Below, one piece after another: positions 1-14,513 of a DNA stretch of 64,000 nt. The DNA is taken from positions 18,639,764 through 18,703,763 of the forward strand of contig CM059972.1 in NCBI GenBank assembly GCA_030490835.1. Reading direction: 5' to 3'. This DNA is from Annona cherimola (Eukaryota > Streptophyta > Magnoliopsida > Magnoliales > Annonaceae). The notes beneath the pieces are model-generated. The model was not told the DNA's origin. It was given only the letters and a program-made list of their open reading frames with translations, and did not search any database. Position numbers and translations under genes: made by a program. How positions within the stretch are numbered: position 1 is the first letter of the stretch; every line of letters begins with the position of its first letter.

Positions 1-236
1 CAATCTAAAACTTTCCACTTTCCACAATTATTATATTTTTAATTATTTTTTCACATTTTCCTATACAACTACCCTACTTTTCAATTATTTCTACACAACT
101 ACCCGCACAACTAACCTATCTATTTTAACTTTATTATCTTTACTACTCATCATTACTCCTATCATATCACATCATTTGACAACTTTTACTCTTCAAAACT
201 TTTCATCAAAAATTTTACCCATTACCAAACACATCC
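1..236 (+). mobile_element. MITE family A, copy 1 (cut by window start)
   Basis: Non-coding AT-rich element that recurs at least a dozen times in this window. The family is about 250-270 bp, has ends resembling GGGTGTGTTTGG and its complement CCAAACACACCC, and contains a typical string of motifs such as ACAACTACCCTACTTTTC. Only the right part and the terminal CCAAACACATCC are present here. It is too short for a transposase, so it is non-autonomous. The ends resemble those of Tourist-like (PIF/Harbinger) MITEs, but that superfamily call is tentative because no clear target duplication was found. Confidence 0.75.
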
Positions 237-1165
237 TATATACTAAAATATAAAATTTGCATGCAAATATTTATTACAAAATTTTCATCAAAATTATGAA
301 TGAAATCTATTATACCCAAAATCGTAACGTGGGTTCTCGTACCACATATTGGAATTAGGTAATGTAGAAGCGTACCTGAATCCATCGATGACATAGATTT
401 CACGTGAAATGATAGGAACAATCTTACTGAGTGCAAAGTCTTCTCCTATAGCACTTTCTCTCATTAATATCGGCAACCAATGGGCAATTATAAGTGTAAA
501 AATTATTTCTAGGAGGGACCCAGACTCCCCTACTTATAAGGAGCCTTCCCATTATGCTCAAATAGAAAAAGAATCAACCACTAAAGAAATTGTCATATTA
601 CTGATAAGTAGAAAATTGGTATTATATTTTATGAACATTTTATACCAAATTAATGGGTAATTAATTGAAATTAATATGAAATTTGGTTTTAAATATGGTT
701 TTGCAACTTTTGGATAATAAATATTAATTTCAAGCAATGTAAACAATTTCTATATTCTTTTGGCTTGAAATTACATTTTATTTGTTGCTATGAAATTAAA
801 TGGGTGAACCCACTAATGATTAATGATTTAAATATTTTTTATGTAGGGAAAACAGGTTTGACCAAGATGATCTCACTTGCAAAAATCCAAGTCATCCATC
901 ATTAGCCATTAACCATCCACCCATCCAGATTTTTCAGCAATATTCTTGATGGACCCCTCATAGTAGTTCACGTTTTCAGCAAAGATGGCCACCACAAATC
1001 AGCACCATATTATAGCCTGCCATAGCAGCAACATAAATCAAATGCACATCACGTGAATTAATGGGCAGCAGCAAAATAAAATACAAAGCAAAGCATTTTC
1101 ATGTGAAATAAATTAGAGCATTGCATTGCACGTGAGCACCAGCTCCATTCATATTTTTTTCCAGC
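237..1165. other. Gene-free AT-rich stretch; 3' part LTR-like
   Basis: No supportable gene. From about 840 to 1165, and again at 2399-2500 beyond the hAT insertion, the sequence is rich in CACGTGA-type motifs, CAGCAGC and ATGCATT words. The same words recur around 5240-5470 in front of a TATAAAA box. This suggests a shared retroelement-derived segment, but I could not establish an alignable long repeat. Confidence 0.4.
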
Positions 1166-1173
1166 AATGCATT

Positions 1174-2390
1174 TAGGGGTGGGAATCGGGGCGGGTCAAC
1201 CCGTGACCCGCCCCGCCCCGACCCTATTTTATACCGGGGCGGGTCGGGGTTATGTACCCGGCGGGGCGGGGCGGGTCGAGAGTCTAGAAATTTCTACAAA
1301 ACGCGGGTCGGGGCGGACCTACCGGATCCCGACCCGCTTATACCCAGCAGCGTCGTCATCATGTGCCAGAAGAGTGCTGGCGGAGGAGAGACTGCTGGCG
1401 TTTACGAGGCTGCAGTCAGCATCTTCGAGATGGTTTTGATGATGTCATCCCCATCTCTAGTGGTATTTCTATTCCATTCGCCTGCCTAGATACGCACGCG
1501 CGCTGTGTCCTCCTGCGTGCAAGGGATGGATGGATGGACGGACGACAATCATCGTCATCATCGTCAGGAGCAGCAGCAGTAGCAGAAGAGAAAAAGACAA
1601 AACAAGGGAACAGAATCTGGCTTGGTGCTCTGCTCTGCAAAGTGCAAACGGTTGCTGGTGGTGGTGGTGGTGGCACGGCGTGCGACGGTGCGAGGCTCAA
1701 TCGCGGGGGTAGCAATTTTCCCGTGCGCTCTATCACGTGATCGTCGAAGTGGAGAAGGAAGGCACAAGTGTAAATTACTGGAAGAAATTCTTTCTTTTTG
1801 CCTGCTTGGGTTTTCGTCAGAGACAACAATGGCTGCATGCGAAGGAATTTTGTTTGCAGCACACTTCATGAGCGCGGTTTTATGTATGTGCTTCATTGGG
1901 CAGTGTGCTGGCCGTGTTGGCACCAACCAGAAGAAGATTAGAGATAGAAGATGTCATCATTCATCGGGAAGAATGTAAAGAGAGAAGGAATGTTTTCTTT
2001 CTTTTGTTTCAGTCATTTTTAAGAGAAGGGCGAACAGAATTTTGAACTATATATGTTTCATTAACTTGTTGTTATAAAGGTGAATAAATATTCATGTTTT
2101 ATTTTGACTATTAGTAATAGATTAAAGTATATAGTAGTTAAATTTAATATAAATTTATCTTTATACTTGATAAGTTCATAAATTCTTAAACATTTCTTAT
2201 TTGACCCGTAGTTTTTACCCGACCCGTTCCCGACCCGAATTTTGTCCCAAGACCTAGTAAAAAAAAGTAAGGGTCAAATCGACCTTATCCCGACCCGGAT
2301 AAAAATAAGGGTCAAACCAAATTTTTGAAAAGTAGGGTCAGGGTTGGGCACACCCTGACCCGTCCCGACCCGCCCCGATTCCCACCCCTA
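1174..2390. mobile_element. Non-autonomous hAT transposon
   Basis: A 1,217-bp element with terminal inverted repeats starting TAGGGGTGGGAATCGGGG and ending in the complement. It is flanked by perfect 8-bp direct duplications AATGCATT at 1166-1173 and 2391-2398. The 8-bp duplication and the TAGGGGTGGC-like end are hallmarks of plant hAT elements. No transposase reading frame is present. Both subterminal regions are packed with GACCCG/CGGGTC words, the likely transposase-binding repeats. The middle (about 1340-1960) is GC-richer and more gene-like than the flanks and may be captured host sequence. Confidence 0.9.
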
Positions 2391-2398
2391 AATGCATT

Positions 2399-2928
2399 CT
2401 CATGATAGGCCCCACCAAGAGCGTTGCATTCAAAGTGTGCAGCAGCTCATTTAATGGCAGTCACGTGAATGCATCAGCTGCATTTTTTTTTCTTTTGGAC
2501 CCATGATAAGTCTAAAATTTTTTCTTTAATTTTATATTAAATTCACGTTGTTAAATATTAAAATGATAATTAAATGCATGTTTTAAGCGAAATTTTATGA
2601 AAATCATATTTTTGATAGAATATTTAATTTTAATATAAAATGGGTCATTTTGCAACATTCTTGAAAATATAAAAATTATGACTAGATTTTAACGTTGACA
2701 TGCGTATTGGCTTATTAATATAATTTGGGCAAATCTACGAAATCATTTAATTAGAAAAATCATAATTATATAATTACAATTATATTTTAAAATATGGGTA
2801 CAAAGTATTTCATTATATAATTTTTAGATAAAATGAATTAACTGCAAAAGAAAAATTATATAATTAAAAAGAAATTAAAAATTATATTAAGAATATTTAC
2901 GAGATTATTTAGCCGGACTAATTATTAT
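2399..2928. other. Gene-free AT-rich stretch
   Basis: The first ~100 bp continue the LTR-like sequence interrupted by the hAT element (CACGTGAATGCATCAGC and similar). The remainder is low-complexity AT-rich DNA without recognisable genes or repeats. Confidence 0.5.
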
Positions 2929-4112
2929 TATTATTTTTTTTTTTCGTTTGCTGCATTTGTATCACCACAGGTACAGCGCCGGAGCACCATTTCTGGTGCT
3001 CCATCTTCCCCAAACCAACAGCAGCACCGTACCCATCGCCTTCTCCATCTTCCATTCACAATTTCAGCACCAATCCAAGCAATAGCAGATCGACAACCAT
3101 CTGGCCGGACAAAATCAGCAGCACATCTAGAAATTTCGGCCATGATTCAACCATGAATTTCGAAATCCAGCAGGCAAGCCGTCAACCAGAAAAATTGAAC
3201 GGCAGCCATTAGCATCCAGGCGTACCTTGGGGAGACGGCCACGAAGCAAGCAAACATGCCAGCCTTAGATTTGCAGCCCTTTCAAAATTCGAAAGCAGCA
3301 TCAATGAGCACGACCAAGGCATGGGCAGGCACCGTTCCCACAGCCACACCCTTCATTTAAGCTTCAGTGCAAAACCGAGCACTAATTCTCTAGGCCAACC
3401 CCGATCCAATGCAGCAAACCGTGAATAGCAAGCAGCCATCGCCCAAATTTAATTTCTGCCGGCCATGAACCAGAAATTTCTGCTGGCCTGAAATCCAATC
3501 AATCCCAAGCACCAATTTCCACCGAGCAGAAATTGCCCTGCATTCCCGCGAAATTAATCTGCAGCATCTCCATTTTCCAGCTACAAAAAGCCATGGAATC
3601 CACCTGCTCGAAAATCCTGCCAGCCCTCTTCTTCAGCTACGGCAACACCAACAGCAAACTGCCTAGCTGCAGGCATCGTCCCCTTTCAATTCCTCCATTT
3701 CGGCAGCCATGATCAACATTCTTCCCATCGATTCCGGCCAAAAATTGCCCAAACCCAAATCCTCCATGGCAGCGAGCAGCAGAAACCCACCGCCTCCTCT
3801 CTGCAATCCAGCCCCAAATCCATCCAAGCCAGCGAGATCGACCGAGCACGGCCTGAATGGCAAAGTTAACCTTACCAGCTTAGCCTCTGACAATGGGAAT
3901 TCTGCTGTTGAAATAGTTTGATTCAACATTTGACTGCTTGTGTTGAGTTCGAGCTCACTGAAATCCTCACCAAGTGTTTCTACTGCTTCTCGTTTTGTTG
4001 TGTTCAAAGCATAGTTGTTTGCTAGTTTCTATTCCTGGGCTTGCGGAACTACAATGGGGGTGGCATGACTTGCGAGAAAGCTCTGTTCTTTTTCTACGGG
4101 AGATGAGCGGAC

Positions 4113-4220
4113 ATGAGTAGGCTGTCATTCCGACCTCATCCTCTCGACATTCACAAGAAGCTTCCAATTGTCAAATCAATAAAGGATTTTGAGGATGAAG
4201 ATTGGCTTGAAGAGTTCAAC
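4113..4220 (+). pseudogene. Enhancer of polycomb-like (EPL1) gene fragment
   Basis: The start codon at 4113 opens a peptide MSRLSFRPHPLDIHKK..., which matches the conserved amino terminus of plant Enhancer-of-polycomb-like proteins, subunits of NuA4-type histone acetyltransferase complexes. After KSIKDFED the reading jumps directly to EDWLEEFN, which in the intact family lies roughly 80-90 residues further on, after the conserved acidic GEFVEYDL segment. Similarity stops right after that. This is a short chimeric fragment with an internal deletion, joined at a short GATGA-type repeat. The bases before the ATG may be original 5' leader. It sits inside retroelement-like DNA and is presumably non-functional captured sequence. 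Identification rests on remembered family sequence. Confidence 0.7.
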
Positions 4221-4739
4221 ACGGAAGGGATGGGAATTCTTCTGTTTGACGTCAATCGGCGGCCATGGAAATTCAACGCCCGATGCCCGCTCATTCTCTC
4301 CGCTGGAACCAGCAGCAGTGGTGACTTTGGAGGCAACACAACGAGTATATTGGAAAGGAGAATCCCACATCGATTTTTCCAAAGGAGGGAGGGCCCCTCC
4401 CTCAACTATAAAATGAGGGTCCCCCTTGCCTTGAAAGACACAACTCTCTCTCCCATCACTTGAAGTGGGACCCATTGAGGTGGGACCCTTGTCAAGTGGG
4501 AAAAATTTAAGAGCTTGTATTGCTCATCAAAAAGAGTGGTTTTCAAGCAAGAAATGGGGTAATAAATTTTCTCTTTAAATGCTTTGTAGTTGTGATGTTT
4601 AGTGTAGATTTACTGTTTTATGCATTGTAATTTTTTTTTATTAAGTTTAATGCAATTTTCATTCCTGCTTTCGTAGATTAAATGTTACTTTTGTAGTCTT
4701 TTAATTACTGTCCTAGTTTAGATTTAATTTTTAGTTAAT

Positions 4740-5065
4740 TGCAATTTTTTCTCTTTTCTTTCTCTCTCTTTCTCTTTCTTATTTATCTGCTTTCTCTCTC
4801 TCTTTTTTTTTCTTTCTTTCTTTCCAATTCTCCTTTCTTCTCTCTTTCTAATTTCTTTTTTTTCCTTTCTAATTTCTCCTATTTTCTCTTTTCCTCTCCC
4901 TCTAATGTCTTTTTCTCTTTCTCCTTTCTCTTCCTAATTTCTTCCATTTTCTCTCTTCTTGTCTCTCTAACGTCTCTTCTCTCTTCCTTCTTATTTCTCT
5001 CATTTCTTCACCTTTCTCTCTAACTTCTTTCTCACTCTTCTCTATACCCTCTTTCACTTCCCTCT
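4740..5065 (+). repeat. Polypyrimidine (CT-rich) tract
   Basis: About 320 bp almost entirely C and T on the + strand (TTTCTCTCTC, TTCTTTC words). Any reading frame here, for instance the Phe/Ser/Leu-rich one, is a compositional artefact. Such tracts occur in untranslated leaders or U5 regions of some plant retroelements. Confidence 0.85.
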
Positions 5066-6606
5066 TTTATTTTTGCCTTAAAATAATTCAAAATTATATA
5101 GCCTCTCCGTGGATTCGACCCGACTCACCGTTATTCTATACTATCACCTGCATAGTGTTAGCTTTAACGTGTTTCGGTAAATTTTAATTAAACTGGTGAT
5201 CACAGTGCTCTTAACGACAAACACTTGGTGCGCATCAACCCACCATTGTAGCAATTTCATTCACGTGAGCTACCCAATTGACATAGATCATGTCCATGCT
5301 TGCATAAATCAACAACTGCTGCCCATAGTCCAAATCACGTGATGTAAATAAATTCACAAGCTGTCCATTTATTATGCAGCGGCATGTATTCACGTAAAAT
5401 GCATTTCAAATCCTGCCACCCATCATGCATTAAATCAATGGATCCCACAGCAGCAAAATTCCCCTCACAAATGCATTAAAGTGATTGGGGCCCACTTATT
5501 CAGCTATAAAAGAGAGGCATACAGGGAATGAAGGGAGAACATTGGGCATAGAGAGCATTCCGCAGCAGATTTTTGGGAAGACAACATTCGGCAGACGAAA
5601 AATTCTAAAGAGCAAGCTACAGAAAATTCCTGCAAAAATATCACTGCAAAATATTTTAGCAGGAATTTTAGAAGAAGATTAGAGAAAAATTCTGAGAAAG
5701 GAAGAGAGCAAAAGCAAGGTGGAGAGCATGGGCAAAAGGCAGACCGGCGAGTTGCGTGGAGCAGCCGACACACCATCGGGGCTTCAAACCAATAAACTTT
5801 TCTATATTTTCCCTTTTTAATTTTTGTTATCTTGTTTAAGATGGGTTGTAATTTTAATTTTATTTTGAACTTAAACATGCTTGGGTAAATCCTAAATCTA
5901 GGGTTTAGGATGTAACATCCGTACAATGCAATGTAGTGTGGATTTTTAATTTATTTATGATGGATATTTTTGTTAATTTAATATCTTGTGATTTTTATGT
6001 TTGCTTTGTACACGGGTCCGTACTTTTGCATGATTCCATATATTAGGTGATGGAATCGAAAGGTGGAAATCTAATATACGAAAATCTAGATATTAAACCT
6101 AGAAATCTAAGACCATGAAAATAGGCATGATAACCTTGAAAAATTACATGAACAAACCATAGAACTTAATGGATTCTAATTAACTTAATCCCATGAGAAT
6201 AGGTGGTTAAGAAAATTAGGGTACACCTTGTAGGTTTCGAGAGAAGGTGCAAGGATAAATTAGGGTTTGTTCTTCTTTAACAAACAATATCCAAATTAAA
6301 TAATTATACCACTCCCCGTTGCAAAATACGCATGTGAAATCCTAGACCCTAGGTATTTGCACTTTCGCTTTCTCTCTTCATTTTTAATTTGCACTTCTTC
6401 CTATTTTATTTATTTTCTTTCCCTTTTATTTACTGCATTTTCTCCCCACTTTTCTATTTTATTTGCTATATTCTCTCCATATCCGACACGAAAGCGTTTA
6501 AAAGTAAAATTTATAGTCCCGAATTTCCTGTTGAATGATAATTTATATACTACAATCTACGACCCGTGCACTTGCGGTAAGATTGCGAACAATTACAAAA
6601 TATGCT

Positions 6607-8621
6607 AAGCTACTACTTTTATGTAGAATCTAGGATTATATATTATATAAAGCAACTTTACAAGATCTTACAAGATCTAACATGATCTTCACCAACGGTT
6701 TTGGGTACTTCTATTAGAAGTTGGCCATGGTAGTTTGGTACGAGCGACAGAGGATGACCATATTTAGTCTCATCGAGCTCGATTTTCAGCGGCGATTGAC
6801 AAGTTGTTGTCATGGATGTCGAAGAAGATGATGTAACAGACGGTCGTTGGATACTACCACGTTGTCCAAACCTGATAAGGAGGAATAAGGTTGTGCAGTT
6901 GATTTTGAAGGGGAAATGACTTGGCTTGGTGGCTTAGTCGACAGCCATAGCCATCTTCTAATTGGGAAAGATAGAGTACCAAAAATGGTGCTCTGGTGGA
7001 ACTCTTGAACTGTAAACATGCAACACTTTAATGTGAGAATCCAATCTATTTAACATAGCATATAATCTTTCGTCTGGTCATTTTAATCCACCAATAAATA
7101 TTTTCAAGTTATTTTAGGGCCTACTTGATTTCTCTGTATATATAATTCTATTTTATTTTAAAATTAATGAAATCATTTTTATCCCAAATAATGCATGTTA
7201 ATATTGTTCATAACAATATATAGAAGTTGGTGAAAATATATTTTTTATAAAATTATCATACAATTTTTATTTAAATATAAATTTTATTTATTAAAATTAA
7301 AATAATAATGCTCGAATAGGTGAATTATCAAGGACTTTCATAAAATAATAATTTTTGATGACTTCATAAAATAATAATTTTTAAAAATGATTAGATGATT
7401 CAAACTCGTCTGGTTAAAAATATATGAAGTTTCGGAGCTTATAAATAATATTATATATGTTTTTCATCAACTAAATTTTTCATTAAGTGGGCATCATTGA
7501 TATTTTAAGCTTTTGTGGGTGTGTTGGAAGGTCCGCACGTGAGGAAATGTCATTGCGCAGCCTTTGATGATTGAACAAGAGGGCGTTTTGCCGTTTTAAA
7601 TTTGTACTGCAATAGTATAGGGAGATTCCATTTGTTTTTTAGTTTGAAATAACCGCAGGGTCTAAAATGCAATACATCCAAACTTATGAGGTTTAAAAAG
7701 CAAATACGCAAACTTAGATAGTCAACAGTCCTTGAATTGTCGCAAAGGAACAATACAAGGCTATTATTATCCCACATAAGTAAGCACAAAATACAAGTCA
7801 TATGTGGTGTTGTGGAAGGGGTGACATAGGATGAGTACAGCCATAGACACTTGCCTTGAAACAATCCATGAGCTGTTGCAATCTGTTTCCTTAATTTATG
7901 GCTAGGTGGTTGATGGCTATGATAAATTGTTTGATCAATTCATGAAATTCTCCTATCTTGATACATAGATGCTAATGTATGTTGTTTACATGTACATATT
8001 TATGGGTTTGTTTCTCGTAAGTCCTCAATAAATTGAGTAATCTATGATGATAATTTTTTATGTGTGTGTGAGACTTATCTAAATCGTACCTCCTATGAAA
8101 GGAATCCCACATATGTATTAAAAAAAAATTTCGGCCGCTCGTAAATCGAATAAGGTAATTTACGTTACCACTTGAATAACCAAGTAGTTAAGGTAAGTTG
8201 GATTAAGTGAAGCGAAAGGTACAGAATTTAAGGTTATGTTGATGCATTTTCCTCATCTTTTTCTTGAAATTCTCTTCCGTCAGTTACATAGTAATCACAC
8301 ATGAGTGAAATGATTTAAAAAAAGAAAAGAAAAAATGTTTTACCGAAGACCGTATGGAATGGCTGTGCTGTAGTATTGCGGACTTCTCATTGCCAATTAA
8401 ATAGTCCATATATCCTCATCCTTTTGTTCATGCACCCATTTTCCCTCTTCCTTGAGTTATAGTTTTCGTGGGGAGATCGTGAACGTGGTATGATTCTTTA
8501 AACAACTCGATATTTAATTTGGGCCCCCAGCTTATTCTTCATTTCATTAAGTATTAACCATGAGCTACCGGAATTTGTGGTATTCATATAAACTAATTGA
8601 AGGGTAAGAAAGGCTACACTT
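6607..8621. other. Gene-free stretch
   Basis: No supportable gene or RNA. The region is AT-rich with short simple runs. A segment near 7600-7710 carries phrases (AAAATGCAA, AAGCAAATACGCAAACTT) resembling the arms of the fold-back element at 8622-9356 and may be a distant relative. Short reading frames at 6810-7019 and 7550-7864 on the - strand show no recognisable domain. Confidence 0.5.
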
Positions 8622-9356
8622 GTCATGGGTTTTTACATTTTAAGCTTCTAATTTTGCCTATTTGCATTTCAAACTCCGAAGTTTGGCCGTTTGCATTTTA
8701 AGTTCTAAAAACTTTAGTTACTTTGCATTTAAAACCTTGACCCATAATAAAAATTACCATTAATCCATGCAAAATTATATAAATACCCTCAAATATTTAA
8801 AAAAAGAGTTTTTTTTAAAATTTTAACCTTGATTATCAGGCTTTCTTTATTTTATTATTAGAGGCTTCAACAACATCTTCACCTTTAATCCAAATTTGGG
8901 TTTTTTTAAAAAAAATATATTGAAAGGTCTTCACATCATTTTGCATAAATTATCGGTAGTTTTTAACGTCATTATAGGTCAGAGTTTAAAATGCAAAGGA
9001 ACCAAAGTTTCAATGTTTAAAATGCAAATAGGCAAAGTTAGAGAATTTATAATGAAAAATACCAACCAACCGAGTCGTGCTCGGTTAGTGGCCGCAGCAG
9101 TAATAAGGCGTTTGCGGAGCTGCGGTCATGGGTTCGAATCCCACGTTGGGATTTCGGCCCAAAAAAATGGTGTGAGAGTTGTTGTTTCCCTTTGGCTTGG
9201 TGGAAGTGTCTTCCTTATTCTTTGGTGGAGTTGTATCTCCAGATTTCTTTGGAGGAGTTATGCATCTCTGTATTTGTAAGAATGTCTCAGAACTTCAATG
9301 TAATATGTGTTGAGATGTATGTAAATATAACCATAAAAAAATGAAAAATACCCCAC
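8622..9356. mobile_element. Fold-back / MITE-like element (host of SINE)
   Basis: The sequence at about 8622-8760 reappears inverted at about 8965-9063 and continues at 9340-9356 beyond the inserted SINE. For example, TTTTGCCTATTTGCATTT in the left arm pairs with AAAATGCAAATAGGCAAA in the right arm. The arms are diverged (I estimate around 75-80% identity) and about 130 bp long, separated by about 200 bp of AT-rich sequence. There is no coding capacity. No clear target duplication was found, so the outer limits are approximate. Confidence 0.6.
9064..9339 (+). mobile_element. tRNA-derived SINE
   Basis: A 276-bp element flanked by perfect 13-bp direct repeats AATGAAAAATACC at 9051-9063 and 9340-9352. 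The 5' part has an internal RNA polymerase III promoter: a degenerate A box near 9085-9096 (TTAGTGGCCGCAG) and a clear B box GGTTCGAATCC at 9131-9141, spaced as in tRNA genes. The 3' end is A-rich (CCATAAAAAA), as expected for target-primed insertion. It is not a functional tRNA gene because no cloverleaf can be completed. It is inserted into the right arm of the fold-back element. Confidence 0.9.
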
Positions 9357-9422
9357 TTATCATTTATCATAATGGAAAAACATATACAACGTACCCAGAA
9401 AGGCAATAATCATATTAAAAAT

Positions 9423-9828
9423 AGGATAATTTGCAAATATACTTACATAATTGGATAATAATTGTAAATACACACATATAGTTTTAAAAATTGTAAATAA
9501 CAACGTGTAATTTAATTATAATTACAAATATATTTACGTTGTTATTGCACAATTATTGTACCATTATGATATGAGTACATTTGCAAAGATATAAATATTA
9601 TATAAATATATTTGCAATTCTAGAAATTAAGCGGGCAAATTTAGTTTTTGCAAGTATATTTATATAGTTTGCATCTCTTTATAGATATACCCCACATCGT
9701 GCAGTGCAGTAATGACACTATAACAGTACAAATATATTTGCAATTGTGGTCAAACTATGTAAGTATATTTGCAATTTTTAAAACTATGCGGGTATATTGG
9801 CAATTATAGTTAAACTATAAATCGCCCT
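9423..9828. mobile_element. MITE-like fold-back element
   Basis: The two halves are imperfectly complementary: GTTTTAAAAATTGTAAATA and ATTATAATTACAAATATATTT on the left answer to ATTTGCAATTTTTAAAACTA and AAATATATTTGCAATTGTGG on the right. The ends resemble AGGATAATTTGCAAATATAC and the complement of ACTATAAATCGCCCT. No reading frame. Very similar end phrases flank the larger element at 53949-55475, so they may be one family. It lies about 350 bp upstream of the peroxidase promoter. Confidence 0.55.
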
Positions 9829-10182
9829 AAAAACAAAATTTTAAAATTTTTATATTATCAGTGAAATAGAAATATAACTCGAGTGGTATAGTCTAATTAT
9901 TGAAAATCTATGCTTTTGCATGGCAAACAAAATGCCATCGCAGCTAAGTGCAAATGTATTGATGCGTTGGGTAATTAATTAACTTAATTAGTTCACCTGG
10001 GTAACGAATGAAATTTCTTGGTAGTCTCAAATTTATCAGCCTCTGTACGAGTATATATCTGAGCCTGCTAAGTTTGTAATACGGAGTTTTCTAAAAAGTA
10101 AGCAACGTATATGGCCGTCGTTGACAAATGGAAGATATCCGAATAAATAAATAAAAATGCAGTTGAATTGACTGGTGATGCC

Positions 10183-10188
10183 TATAAA
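10183..10188 (+). promoter_or_regulatory. TATA box of the peroxidase gene
   Basis: TATAAA in the context CCTATAAAAGCC, 88 bp before the start codon. This leaves an expected transcription start around 10213-10220 and a leader of about 50-58 bases. It is the only good TATA motif close to the gene. Confidence 0.65.
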
Positions 10189-10270
10189 AGCCGGTTGGCT
10201 CTTCCCATTTTGGAAGTGCATTTGTTTGCAGTTTTCATTTTGTGAGCTGCTTGGGTTTGTAGATCTAGAG

Positions 10271-14009
<3,739 letters not shown>

Positions 14010-14513
14010 GCAAACTTAAACGGCAGCGAGTCCTAAGGCATATGTTTCATTAGTGCTGTTTACTTGCTGGATTTGATTTGTTTTAATCCCCTCGTATTTA
14101 TTTCTTTTCTGATTTGTATGCTATGTTGGATTTGATTTGCTGTGACATAGAGCAAATGTAATAATGAAGGTGGTATCAACCTTATTCACTCACGACTCAC
14201 ATCCCGGTCTTCTTTTATTTTGCCCGTTTACCATCTTTCGACATGCAAGAAATCTCTTTTTTTTTTTCAGCATTTTTGAAAATATGGCGCAACAAGGCAG
14301 GCAGATTTCCCATATGCATATCAGTTAAACCCATCAGCCAAAGTGATTGTGGTTTCATGTTACATGTTAATATGTTATCCTCCTGATCGAAACAAAATAA
14401 AAGGGAGACGACGAATCAGATATGTTAGATGCAAAGCTAGTTCCGAATTGAACTGCACAACTGCAAACAAGTTCAGCTTTTCAACACTGCAACAAGCAAA
14501 AGGCATCCGTCTC
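14010..14513. other. Shared 3' region between convergent genes
   Basis: The peroxidase (+) and cyclin-L (-) coding regions end 504 bp apart, facing each other. The + strand holds AATGTAATAATG near 14156, a possible polyadenylation region for the peroxidase. The - strand downstream of the cyclin-L stop holds an AT-rich segment around 14385-14400 that could serve the cyclin-L transcript. No other feature seen. Confidence 0.5.

Larger units (their letters stand above)
2929..6606. mobile_element. Decayed non-coding LTR-retroelement-like region
   Basis: No transposon protein is recognisable. Two modules look like LTR promoter/terminator units. One has a TATAAAA box near 4409 followed by poly-pyrimidine sequence and a terminus near 5100-5235 (GTGGATTCGACCC ... 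GGTGCGCATCAA). The other has TATAAAAG near 5505 and a terminus near 6560-6590 (ACGACCCGTGCACTTGCGG). Such GTGGATTCGACCC and CACTTGCGG phrases are common near the ends of plant Ty3/gypsy LTRs. The region is probably a LARD-like or decayed gypsy element, possibly more than one. The boundaries are not defined by target duplications, so extent and class are inference. Confidence 0.4.

Noticed and set aside
1167..1978. Several overlapping frames within the hAT element
   Set aside because: No conserved domain and no transposase; GC-rich repeat and possible captured sequence. Mentioned only as a possible capture.
4739..5023. Phe/Ser/Leu-rich hydrophobic reading frame
   Set aside because: It is a CT-rich polypyrimidine tract; open only because of base composition.
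9064..9150. Possible tRNA gene
   Set aside because: It has a B box and a degenerate A box but no cloverleaf; the 13-bp duplication and A-rich tail identify a SINE.
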